Shown: positions 43,573-51,635 of the stretch, in pieces
How positions within the stretch are numbered: the stretch's first letter is position 1
How the letters are laid out: each line of letters opens with the position of its first letter
NCBI GenBank assembly: GCA_017849585.1
Contig: JAFIGT010000043.1
Span: forward strand, 88,541 to 152,540
Origin: Verrucomicrobium sp.
Lineage (GTDB): Bacteria > Verrucomicrobiota > Verrucomicrobiia > Methylacidiphilales > UBA1321
Length of the DNA: 64,000 nucleotides
Direction: 5' to 3'
Notes under the pieces: model-generated
Databases searched by the model: none
Seen by the model: the letters and a program-made list of their open reading frames with translations, nothing else
What the model was told of the DNA's origin: nothing
Position numbers and translations under genes: made by a program

Positions 43573-45543
43573 CTACTCGCTGCGTAGCGCTTCGATCGGA
43601 TTCAACTGCGCGGCCTGCCGCGCAGGCCACAGTCCAAACCCAATCCCCACCAGTGCGGACGAACCGCACGCAAGCAGCACTGAGAGGACCGAAACGCCCA
43701 GTCCCCAGCCAGTGATCTTCGAAAGAATCAGCACCACGATGGTGCCAAAGCTGACCCCGATCAATCCGCCCAGCAGACAGAGCACCACCGACTCGATCAG
43801 AAATTGCATCATGATGTCCGCGTTGCGCGCGCCGATCGCCTTGCGCAAGCCGATCTCGCGCGTCCGCTCCGCCACCGACACCAGCATGATGTTCATGATC
43901 CCGATGCCGCCCACGATGAGCGAGATGGCCGCAATCGCCGCCAGCAACATGGACAACGTCTTTGTCACCGCCGTGAACGCCTGCTGGATCGACGCGAGGT
44001 TATCCACGCGGTAACTGCCCTCCGTCGTCCCCGGCAGCTTCGGCCAGCTCTTGCTCAGTTGCAGCACATCCTCCTGCACTTGGTTGACCGATTGCGCGTC
44101 CGCGGCGGTAATATTAATCAGATCATAGTAATTCTTCCCCAGCAGTCGATGCATCGCCGTCTGCAACGGCACCACCACCACATCATCCTCATCGCGCGGA
44201 CCACTCGCCCCGCGCAGTGGCAAGATGCCGATCACCTGAAAAGGGACGCGATTGATTTTCACCGTTTCGCCCAATGGATTGATCTCACCAAACAAACTTT
44301 TCACCACCGTCGCCCCGAGCAGGACCAAACGCTGTCTCGTTTGATTCTCCTCCTCGGTGAAGAAACGGCCATAGGCTGGCTTCGCGCTATACACCTCCAG
44401 ATACCCCGTCGTCGCACCCGCGGCCTCGGTATTCGCATTTCTGCCGCCCCACACGATCTGCACACGCGTTCTCACCTCGGGCGAGACCCCCTTGATGTTC
44501 GCCACGCGCTCTGTCAACTGCTCCGATTGCTTGGGCGTCAACCGGCTCACATTCCCCGTCTGCTGCCGCACCCCGCCGATATTCTGCGCATCCGGCCGGA
44601 CCACGAGCCGGTTCGAACCCAGTCCCGCCATTTGCTTCGACACCGAGCTTTGCGCACCCGATCCAAGCGCCAACATCGCAATCACCGCCGCCACACCTAT
44701 CACGATACCCAGCGCAGAAAGACTCGTCCGCAGCTTGTTGATAAAAAGCGCCCGGCTCGCCTGTTGCAGATGAATCCAGAATTTCCGGCTCCACTCCTGC
44801 CACGGAGGCAAGGCCACCTCGGGAGATGATGCCGTCGCGAGTTGGCTCACTGCCTTGGCGGATGCGATTCCCGGCACGCGCACTTCGTCGGACTTGATCT
44901 GTCCATCCTCAATGTGTATGACCCGCCGCGCATACTCCGCGATCTTCGGCTCATGCGTCACCACAATCACCGTGATTCCCGCCTGGTTCAACCGCTGGAA
45001 CAACTCCATGATCTCCCGCCCACTGGCAGAGTCCAGATTCCCCGTCGGCTCATCCGCCATCAGCAGCACCGGTTGATTCACCAATGCCCGCGCGATCGCC
45101 ACGCGTTGCTGTTGACCGCCCGACAACTCGTTCGGCCGGTGAGTAAGTCGCTCACCCAAACCCACCTGTTCAAGTAATCCCGCCGGGTTGGCGGCGTGGT
45201 GAGAATGTCGACGGTAAATCAGCGGCAATGAAACGTTGTCAATCGCCGACGTGCGGCTTAGCAAATGAAATTGCTGGAAGACAAAACCGATCGTCTCCGA
45301 GCGCAACCCGGCCAGATCGTCGTCACTGAATCCGGCGATATCCTTGCCGAGGAATTCAAAGGTGCCGCCCTCCGGCTTGTCGAGCAATCCCAACAAATGG
45401 AGAAGCGTTGATTTGCCCGAGCCCGACTGGCCCATGATCGCAATGAACTCGCCCGGATCAATCCGCAACGACACCCCACGCAACGCCCGGACGGTGATGT
45501 CGCCCATGCGGTACGTTTTCGTGACGTTAGTCAGTTTGATCAT
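43573..45543 (-). CDS. macB: MacB-type ABC transporter, ATPase-permease fusion
   Basis: A 656-residue protein. The N-terminal ABC ATPase (residues 1-225) has Walker A GQSGSGKST, signature LSGGQQQRVAIARAL and Walker B LLMADEPTG. Residues about 270-656 hold the MacB core: TM1, a large periplasmic domain, and three C-terminal helices (VAERTREIGLRKAIGARNAD is typical). With MacA-like and TolC-like partners upstream it forms a mechanotransmission exporter of peptides, toxins or drugs. Last gene of the tetR-tolC-macA-macB operon. Confidence 0.93.
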   Translation of the reverse strand: MIKLTNVTKTYRMGDITVRALRGVSLRIDPGEFIAIMGQSGSGKSTLLHLLGLLDKPEGGTFEFLGKDIAGFSDDDLAGLRSETIGFVFQQFHLLSRTSAIDNVSLPLIYRRHSHHAANPAGLLEQVGLGERLTHRPNELSGGQQQRVAIARALVNQPVLLMADEPTGNLDSASGREIMELFQRLNQAGITVIVVTHEPKIAEYARRVIHIEDGQIKSDEVRVPGIASAKAVSQLATASSPEVALPPWQEWSRKFWIHLQQASRALFINKLRTSLSALGIVIGVAAVIAMLALGSGAQSSVSKQMAGLGSNRLVVRPDAQNIGGVRQQTGNVSRLTPKQSEQLTERVANIKGVSPEVRTRVQIVWGGRNANTEAAGATTGYLEVYSAKPAYGRFFTEEENQTRQRLVLLGATVVKSLFGEINPLGETVKINRVPFQVIGILPLRGASGPRDEDDVVVVPLQTAMHRLLGKNYYDLINITAADAQSVNQVQEDVLQLSKSWPKLPGTTEGSYRVDNLASIQQAFTAVTKTLSMLLAAIAAISLIVGGIGIMNIMLVSVAERTREIGLRKAIGARNADIMMQFLIESVVLCLLGGLIGVSFGTIVVLILSKITGWGLGVSVLSVLLACGSSALVGIGFGLWPARQAAQLNPIEALRSE

Positions 45544-45575
45544 GATGTTTGGGTTTGCAGCATCTTCCGTCTCGC

Positions 45576-46544
45576 TTACGGCGGTGGTGGCGCGTTGCTC
45601 TTGCGCTTCGGCATCTTCGGCAGCAGGCTGAAGCCCGTGTTGGCTGAGGCCTCAATAGCCTTGTACGAACTTTTCACCACCAATTCCCCCTCTTTCAAAC
45701 CCGATATTACCTCCGACACTTTCCCATCGCTCAGCCCGATCTTCACCTCCCTTGCCTCCGGTTTCCCAACCGGGGTCGACACATACACCACCCCACCTTG
45801 CACTGACGAGGCGGGCACGAGCAGCACATCCTTGTGCTCATTGATGATAAAAGTTACATTCGCCGTCATCCCGCTGCGCATATAGTCCGGGATCGTATCG
45901 AGCAGCACGGTGACCTTGTAGGTCGTCACGTTATTCACCGTCGTCGACGAATAGGCGATCTTGTAAACTTTCCCCTGCAACTTCTCTCCGGGAAATCCAT
46001 CCAGCGTCGCATCCACCCGCTGATCCAACGCAATCTTGCCGAGATCGGTCTCATCCAGATCCGCCTCAATGATCAACCGATCCGACATGACGAAGACATT
46101 TGTTGTCGTTGTCACCGTCTGGCCCGGCACCACATTGCGGGAAATGATCATTCCATCCAGCGGCGCCACCACCGCCGTCGGCTTGTATACATCCTTCCAG
46201 AATTCCAGCTCCTTCTCCCCCTTCGCCCGCGCCGCATCCAGCATCGTCGCCCGCTCCGAGGAGCTCATCCACAACAGCACCTGCCCCTGTTTCACCTTCA
46301 TCCCCATCTCCGCCTCCACGGTCTCCGCGCGACCCGCGGTGCTGGGGATGACATCAAGCTTGTTCTCGGGCTTGACCGTGGCGGTGGCCAGTACCGTCTG
46401 GCGCACTGTGCCACGCGTTACAGGCGTCGTCTCCACTTCGGGCGCCGCACTTGCGGACCGCATCCGCGAGAACATCACGACAAGCCCCACGATCATGACA
46501 ACGATAGCAATGAGAAGCAGCAGCAGTTTTTTGGAATGACTCAT
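45576..46544 (-). CDS. macA: MacA-like periplasmic adaptor subunit
   Basis: A 322-residue membrane-fusion protein with an N-terminal membrane anchor (LLLLLIAIVVMIVGLVVMF). The lipoyl half-motifs are PSTAGRAETVEAEMGMKVK and APLDGMIISRNVVPGQTV, joined by a short helical hairpin (about 40 residues). A beta-barrel and membrane-proximal domain follow. It overlaps the tolC-like gene by 4 bp and precedes macB by 32 bp. The C-terminus is Pro-rich. Confidence 0.9.
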   Translation of the reverse strand: MSHSKKLLLLLIAIVVMIVGLVVMFSRMRSASAAPEVETTPVTRGTVRQTVLATATVKPENKLDVIPSTAGRAETVEAEMGMKVKQGQVLLWMSSSERATMLDAARAKGEKELEFWKDVYKPTAVVAPLDGMIISRNVVPGQTVTTTTNVFVMSDRLIIEADLDETDLGKIALDQRVDATLDGFPGEKLQGKVYKIAYSSTTVNNVTTYKVTVLLDTIPDYMRSGMTANVTFIINEHKDVLLVPASSVQGGVVYVSTPVGKPEAREVKIGLSDGKVSEVISGLKEGELVVKSSYKAIEASANTGFSLLPKMPKRKSNAPPPP

Positions 46545-47854
46545 GGTATGGCTCCGATCCCGCGCGATTGTTCCCAGTTGGCCTCCGCCAGCACGGCGTC
46601 GCGGCGGGCCGCCAAGGTCGTGCGTTGTTGGCTAATAAAAGAATTGGTGATCGTTTCGAAATCCTGAAAGGAAATCAGCCCGTTGCGATACTGCTCCTGC
46701 GCGATGCGCGACCGCAAGGCCGCCGCGGCCAGCGCCTCTTCCGTCACCTTGACCAACTCCACGCCATCCACCAGCGCCTTGTAATCCTCCGCCAGCGAGA
46801 GCGCCGTCTGATCGTCCGTGCTGCGCAGCGTGGCCAACGATTGCTGCAAGCTCGCCCGCGCCGCCTTGACATTGAAATAGGTCGATCCCCCATCGAAAAT
46901 ATCCCATGTCGCCGACACCCCCGCCGACCAACCGCTGTACTTCGGTACAAATTTAGAATCCTGTCGCGAGGCGGTCGCGCTCGCATTGATCTGCGGATAC
47001 AGCGTGCTCTGCGCGATGGTGATCCCGGCCGCCGATGCATCTGCCGAGGCGCTGCTCTGGAAATGCGCCGGAGTCCGCAGTGCCAGCTTCTTGAAATCCG
47101 GATTCGTCTCGATCTCCGCCGTCACCAGTTCGCCCACTGCTATGACCGGTCGAATGATCAAGCGCCCCATTGTCGTCTGCAGTTGCCGTTGCGACACCTC
47201 GACATTGCGCTGGGCCTGACGCAACTCGTATTGGGCTTGGGAGAGATTCGCCTTGCTCAAAAGCAGCGAGCCCTTGTTTTCCTTGCCGCTCTGGTAAAAC
47301 ATCTCCACCAACCGGTAATTGAGGTCGCGCTGCGCCACAATATCCTTGGAAATGCGCACCAACTCCTGCGCGAAGAGCAACTGCGCAAACGCCGTCTTCA
47401 ATTCATAACTGACCAGCGATTTTTCTCCCGCCAGACTCGCCAGCGCCACCCGCGCCTGCGCCTTCGCCTGATCGACCCCGCCCTTCGTCTTGAACCCGTC
47501 AAAGAGCATCTGGTTCACTGTCGCGTCGGCGGAATATTGCGAGGAATACTCCGTCATCCCGCTGCCCGACACACTGCTGCCGGAGGCATTGGATGGTTGA
47601 TAGCTGCGCGTAAAACCAGTGCTGACCGTAACCTGCGGAAAGAATTGGGAATAACTTCCCTTGCGCACCGCCTCGGCATTCTGCCACCCATGCCACGACG
47701 CTTCGATATCCGGATTATTCTTCGAAGCCTCACGGACGCAATCGGTCCACGTCAGCTTTTCCGGCACCGCCTCTTCTGCACGCAAAAGCGCCAACCCCAG
47801 CCACGCATAGAGTGTGATCAGAAGAACGGAGAGGATAAGACCGTGCCGATTCAC
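46541..47854 (-). CDS. TolC-family outer membrane channel
   Basis: A 437-residue outer-membrane efflux protein with a signal peptide (ILSVLLITLYAWLGLALLRA). The two-repeat helical architecture is seen in NNPDIEASWHGWQNAEAVR and QINASATASRQDSKFVPKY. It is the outer-membrane exit for the MacAB-like pump. The gap to the TetR gene is 9 bp. Confidence 0.9.
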   Translation of the reverse strand: MNRHGLILSVLLITLYAWLGLALLRAEEAVPEKLTWTDCVREASKNNPDIEASWHGWQNAEAVRKGSYSQFFPQVTVSTGFTRSYQPSNASGSSVSGSGMTEYSSQYSADATVNQMLFDGFKTKGGVDQAKAQARVALASLAGEKSLVSYELKTAFAQLLFAQELVRISKDIVAQRDLNYRLVEMFYQSGKENKGSLLLSKANLSQAQYELRQAQRNVEVSQRQLQTTMGRLIIRPVIAVGELVTAEIETNPDFKKLALRTPAHFQSSASADASAAGITIAQSTLYPQINASATASRQDSKFVPKYSGWSAGVSATWDIFDGGSTYFNVKAARASLQQSLATLRSTDDQTALSLAEDYKALVDGVELVKVTEEALAAAALRSRIAQEQYRNGLISFQDFETITNSFISQQRTTLAARRDAVLAEANWEQSRGIGAIP

Positions 47855-47863
47855 AACGCGCCA

Positions 47864-48481
47864 TTATCCATTCACCAGCGAGTCCGTCGACTCCGTTTTA
47901 CTCGCGCCGGACAGCCCCAAATGCAGATCCACCAGCGTTTCGATGTAGCGCATGCGATGGCATGGAGTCATCCCCATCTGCAATCCCATGACAAAGTGGA
48001 TCATCGAACCAATCAACATGTGCGCCTGAATCATCGGCTCCGCCATGGTCAGACGGCCCAGGTTGATTTCTTCCATGAAATAATTCCCCAACGCTTCGCC
48101 CTGCACGATCGGCGGCGGACGATGCGGCATCTTTGCCGGATTCGGCATCGGCACGCCACTGGCGCGCAAACTCAGCATACGCGGAATGGCCACCTCCATC
48201 TGCTCCATGATTCGTGTCGCGGCGGCAATCAGATTCTCCCGGACCGTGTTCGTCCCCGGCGCTTCCGACAGATCATCGATCCATTTTTGCTCCTCCTCAT
48301 AATCGCGCATGGAAGTGAGGAAGAGTTGCGCCTTGGTTTTGAAGCGCTTGAAAATCGTTCCTTCCGAAACCCCTGCCTGCTTGGCAATGAGCGCGGATTG
48401 CGCCTTGAACCCGTGCAGGAGAAACATCTCGCGCGCAGCTTTAAGGATGACTTTGTCGTCGATGGTAACAGGTCGGGGCAT
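47864..48481 (-). CDS. TetR-family repressor of the MacAB-like operon
   Basis: A 205-residue regulator. The helix-turn-helix (SALIAKQAGVSEGTIFKRF) lies at about residues 30-50 and the C-terminal ligand domain is unconserved as usual. It is first in the export operon. ATG at 48481 (MPRPVTIDD) is preferred to one at 48508 because the intervening bases form the probable operator. Confidence 0.9.
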   Translation of the reverse strand: MPRPVTIDDKVILKAAREMFLLHGFKAQSALIAKQAGVSEGTIFKRFKTKAQLFLTSMRDYEEEQKWIDDLSEAPGTNTVRENLIAAATRIMEQMEVAIPRMLSLRASGVPMPNPAKMPHRPPPIVQGEALGNYFMEEINLGRLTMAEPMIQAHMLIGSMIHFVMGLQMGMTPCHRMRYIETLVDLHLGLSGASKTESTDSLVNG

Positions 48482-48483
48482 GG

Positions 48484-48501
48484 TAAGTGAGCAATCACTC
48501 A
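48484..48501. promoter_or_regulatory. Probable TetR operator
   Basis: TAAGTGA-GCAA-TCACTCA forms 7-bp inverted arms with one mismatch, 3 bp upstream of the preferred tetR ATG. This layout is usual for an autoregulating TetR repressor. The rest of the gap to 48725 shows a weak 7-bp hairpin near 48700 but no gene. Confidence 0.6.
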
Positions 48502-48725
48502 TTAACATTTATCCAGTATTTGTCAAGGATCGTCTTGTTGACGCTACAGTGACTTGCTCAAGTCGTCGCCTTACCCTACTTACCGCTCTATAGCAGCACA
48601 GCAGGACAAAACTCTTTCTCTCGGGCAACTGGACTTACATCTTTAAGCGATTAGCAGTTAAGGGTTCATTTCAGCCACTTCCAACTCACCGCACGCGGCT
48701 GGGTCATGCGGTGTTCAAAATCAGT

Positions 48726-49328
48726 TTATTGCGGCGGTGGGAACATCAACCGCCCGAGCTTCAAGCTCGGGGGTGGCATGGTATCCACCAGATCGAGAAA
48801 CTTCTGGCGGCGCTCCAGCAATAATGTCTTCAACGTCACCTGCTGCGCGGCCGTCAACTTCAATTCCTGACTCATATGGTCGAGCGCTGGTTTGATAATG
48901 GTGAAAATCGCCAGTCCTTCCAACGGTCCGGCAAAGGGCCCCGGCCCCCGTCCTTCCGGGCCATGACCGAATCCACGCTGACCGGGTTCAGGCAGAGCGG
49001 GGAGCAGCTTGCGCTGTTCCGGCGTCAACATCGCCTCAAGCTTGGCGCGAAAATCCGTTTCGATCGCCTTGAGTTTCACCTGAAACGCCTCCACCTCGGG
49101 CCGGATCTTCTCCATCTCTGCTTTCATGGCCGCAATCTTCTCCTCGGACATCTGGAACCGCTTGCCCTCCCGGCCACCCCAAGGTGGCCTATGCGGCGAG
49201 AATTCCTCCAACGCCCCAAACGGAGGAGGCGGCATCAAAAGATGTACCCGCTGCGTCCAGATTCCCGTCCCAAAACCAATCGCGAAGACTGCTAGCGTCA
49301 GCAAAAAAATACGGAGTGTGTCTTTCAT
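48726..49328 (-). CDS. Spy/CnrX-like periplasmic heavy-metal-resistance-type protein
   Basis: A 200-residue protein with an N-terminal membrane anchor (FLLTLAVFAIGFGTGIW). The rest is helical with repeated Glu/Lys-rich segments and the typical LTPEQRKLL and LTAAQQVTLKTLLLERR blocks of the Spy/CpxP/CnrX family. A Gly/Pro-rich insert lies at about residues 120-140. It overlaps the upstream small membrane gene by ATGA. In CnrYXH-type systems such proteins sense metal or envelope stress and modulate an ECF sigma factor. Confidence 0.75.
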   Translation of the reverse strand: MKDTLRIFLLTLAVFAIGFGTGIWTQRVHLLMPPPPFGALEEFSPHRPPWGGREGKRFQMSEEKIAAMKAEMEKIRPEVEAFQVKLKAIETDFRAKLEAMLTPEQRKLLPALPEPGQRGFGHGPEGRGPGPFAGPLEGLAIFTIIKPALDHMSQELKLTAAQQVTLKTLLLERRQKFLDLVDTMPPPSLKLGRLMFPPPQ

Positions 49329-49591
49329 AATCCTCGATCAATCGCCAGCGTGACCGTGGACAATGATTGCCACTGGGTCAAATTTTGTTCCGACTGCTGA
49401 TACGACATCCACGTCACCGTCAGGCTCGTGCACAGGAAGCACAACCCCAGCGTCGCCGCCATCACCCTCATCTGACGCCGCGCCGTGCGCACCTCTCCCG
49501 CCCGGGTAATCACACGACGACTGAAGTCCGCCGGCAACTGTCCGGCCGCCTGCTGACTCAATTCCGACCACGTAGAGCGTTCAGGTTTCAT
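49325..49591 (-). CDS. Small single-pass membrane protein, probable anti-sigma factor
   Basis: An 88-residue protein with a basic cytoplasmic N-terminus (about 40 residues) and one membrane segment (VMAATLGLCFLCTSLTVTW), then a short outer tail. It overlaps the sigma gene by 11 bp and the Spy-like gene by 4 bp. The size and position fit a CnrY-like minimal anti-sigma factor. No zinc-binding motif is present. Confidence 0.65.
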   Translation of the reverse strand: MKPERSTWSELSQQAAGQLPADFSRRVITRAGEVRTARRQMRVMAATLGLCFLCTSLTVTWMSYQQSEQNLTQWQSLSTVTLAIDRGL

Positions 49592-50123
49592 AGGGCAACA
49601 ATCGTTTCAATTCCGTTCTGGCGCGAAAGAGCCGTGATTTCACCGCCCCCACCGTACTGTTCGTCATGGCCGCCAGCTCCTCGTAGGACCATTCCCGTTC
49701 CTGCAAAAGCACCAACAATTCCCGCTGGTTCGGCGGCAGCTCCTGCAACGCCACCGCCAAGCCTTCCAACCGCTCGGACCCCGGAGCCACCGGCGTCGAC
49801 ACCTGTTCGTGTTCCTCGAGAAACGGCACGAAAAAGCGGCGCAATCGCTCGCGCCGATAATGATCCAGATACACATTGCGCGCCAGTCGAAACAGCCACG
49901 CCTCGAACCGGTCGGCCTCCTTCAACTTCGGCAACGCCAGCACCATCTTGATAAAGACCGTCTGCGCCAGATCCTCCACCAATTCGGAGCGCCCGCTCAT
50001 CGCGTACAAGAAGGCCGCGATTCGCTTCTGATATTGTCGAATCAACCCGTCCTGAGCATCCATGTCGCCTTGTTTCGCCCCTCGGATCAGAGAGGAAAGG
50101 TCTACCGCAGCGTCTGAGCTCAT
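49581..50123 (-). CDS. ECF-type RNA polymerase sigma factor
   Basis: A 180-residue sigma-70 family protein with region 2 (VEDLAQTVFIKMVLALPKL, AWLFRLARNVYLDHYRRE) and region 4 (LPPNQRELLVLLQEREW, TVGAVKSRLFRARTELKRLL). First gene of a three-gene operon with a putative anti-sigma and a periplasmic sensor-like protein. Confidence 0.92.
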   Translation of the reverse strand: MSSDAAVDLSSLIRGAKQGDMDAQDGLIRQYQKRIAAFLYAMSGRSELVEDLAQTVFIKMVLALPKLKEADRFEAWLFRLARNVYLDHYRRERLRRFFVPFLEEHEQVSTPVAPGSERLEGLAVALQELPPNQRELLVLLQEREWSYEELAAMTNSTVGAVKSRLFRARTELKRLLPYET

Positions 50124-50257
50124 GTGCTTTCATGCATTCTACTAGGCAAGACGCCGCTCAGCACGAAAAGTTGCACTCACTTACAAAAAAATAACCAACC
50201 CTGTCGCACCCGCTATTTCGCTCGAAGGAAGCCTGTCAATCCGTTAGACTTACAAAA

Positions 50258-50761
50258 ATGCCTCTCTACCTCGTCATGGGCGTATCCGGTTGCGGCAAAA
50301 CCACGCTGGCGCAAAGGCTGGCCGAAACCGTCGGCGGTATCTGGCTCGACGCAGACGATTTCCACTCCCCCGGCAACCGCGCCAAAATGGCCGCCGGGAT
50401 TCCCCTCACCGACGAGGACCGCTGGCCGTGGCTGGATGCGCTCAACGAGGAATTAGGCCGCGCCGAGGCAGCCGGAGAAACCCTGTTCCTGGCCTGCTCC
50501 GCCCTCAAGCAAGTGTATCGCGACCGGCTCGCCCGGGGACTCTCCAGCCTGAAAATCATCTACCTCAAAGGCTCGATGGAGTTGATCCACTCCCGCATCG
50601 CCCAACGCACCGGCCATTTCATGCCGGCCACGCTTCTCGCGAGCCAATTCGCCCTCCTCGAAGAACCCACCGATGCCCTCGTCCTGTCCGTCGATCAACC
50701 CGTCGAAGACATGGTGCGGGAGTTTGTGCGAGCTACGCACTCACAGATAGAAAGAATCTAA
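50258..50761 (+). CDS. gntK: Gluconokinase
   Basis: A 167-residue P-loop kinase. The Walker A is GVSGCGKTTLAQRL, followed by DADDFHSPGNRAKMAAGIPL, a hallmark of GntK. It phosphorylates D-gluconate to 6-phosphogluconate. No Entner-Doudoroff or transport gene is adjacent. The stop TAA touches the left arm of a long inverted repeat. Confidence 0.93.
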   Translation: MPLYLVMGVSGCGKTTLAQRLAETVGGIWLDADDFHSPGNRAKMAAGIPLTDEDRWPWLDALNEELGRAEAAGETLFLACSALKQVYRDRLARGLSSLKIIYLKGSMELIHSRIAQRTGHFMPATLLASQFALLEEPTDALVLSVDQPVEDMVREFVRATHSQIERI

Positions 50762-50908
50762 CGCCCCCTTGCCCGATCCCTCGACTACGCTCGGGATGAC
50801 GGAGTATGAATGCGAACGTCATTAAGCGATTTGCGAAGTAAATCAGCTATTGGGTCCAGCGTCACGCGGGTCATCCCGAGCGTAGTCGAGGGATCGGGCA
50901 AGGGGGCG
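50762..50908. repeat. 39-bp perfect inverted repeat around a 69-bp spacer
   Basis: The arm at 50762-50800 is exactly complementary to 50870-50908 over 39 bases. The core is CCCTCGACTACGCTCGGGAT. The sequence begins at the stop of gntK and ends with TTTTAT. A long hairpin would form in RNA from either strand. The core phrase resembles dispersed repeats known from many bacterial genomes (recalled, not searched). No transposase is near. Confidence 0.85.
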
Positions 50909-50972
50909 GCTTTTATATGACAATAAATCCAGCACCAATCGCCATCATCAAACAGGCAGTAGATTCCAGCGC

Positions 50973-51494
50973 TTATTTCTTCTTCGCTGAGCTCTTCCGC
51001 ACTTGTTTCTCCGTCTTCTTCTGGAGCATTTGTATGAGCCTCTCGTCCTTTACAGGCCAACGTCCTTCATACTCGTTGACGCAAACAGTGCAGTACGATG
51101 CCTCTCGATCTGTGTTATCAAAAAAAGTCCAAGACTTGCCAGTCTCCTTGGTCCACGGATAAGCACTCAGTAACACCTGATCGCTTAACACGATCCTTAA
51201 TGAGCTATTCCTTTCGTCAACCCATGCCTGCGTGACCACAGTCCCGTTTATAAACAATCTCAGGCATTCAAAATCCTCTGGAACAGGATAACAGGTATCA
51301 AACAGCAATTCCTTTTTCTGGTTATGCAATCGCACCTGACATTGCAACCATACCGAATACTCACCCCGTTTCCGGTTAGGATCTGCCAATCTTTCCCGAC
51401 CAAAATCAATCGTCATTCCAGCCGGACCGATCAGCACACCCCATGCTTTCAATCCCACCAGTCTTTCAGCAAATGCCTTCGCAGGATGATTCAT
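50973..51494 (-). CDS. Hypothetical protein
   Basis: A 173-residue protein I do not recognise. ATG at 51494 is preferred because GGAAGGG precedes it closely; an ATG at 51527 is alternative. It appears soluble, with alternating beta-type stretches (YSVWLQCQVRLHNQKKELLF), a Cys pair (YCTVCVNEYEG) and a Lys-rich C-terminus (QKKTEKQVRKSSAKKK). Base composition is more AT-rich than its neighbours, which may mean recent acquisition. It lies beside the long inverted repeat. Confidence 0.55.
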   Translation of the reverse strand: MNHPAKAFAERLVGLKAWGVLIGPAGMTIDFGRERLADPNRKRGEYSVWLQCQVRLHNQKKELLFDTCYPVPEDFECLRLFINGTVVTQAWVDERNSSLRIVLSDQVLLSAYPWTKETGKSWTFFDNTDREASYCTVCVNEYEGRWPVKDERLIQMLQKKTEKQVRKSSAKKK

Positions 51495-51577
51495 GCCCTT
51501 CCTTTTTTCTGTCGCGCCCCTTTGCATGAACAGAGTGTGCGCCTGAAGTCAATTCAACCGCAAGCAGAAGACCGCAC

Positions 51578-51623
51578 AAAAAAACACCCCCGCGGCCTTT
51601 CGACCACGGGGGTGATTTTTTTG
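51578..51623 (-). terminator. Strong terminator after clpC
   Basis: Stem CACCCCCGCGG / CCACGGGGGTG (51585-51615, one mismatch) is flanked by A7 on the left and a T-run on the right. It would act on the leftward mcsB-clpC transcript and could work in both directions. Confidence 0.85.
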
Positions 51624-51635
51624 CAATCACTTCGC

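Noticed and set aside
43573..47854. Reading the MacA/TolC genes as part of the heavy-metal system at 15-22 kb
   Set aside because: They have their own TetR, operator and ABC permease and share no sequence features with the RND set beyond family-level similarity.
46568..48490. 640-codon plus-strand open frame
   Set aside because: Antisense to the TolC-like and TetR genes; Arg/His-rich translation without motifs.
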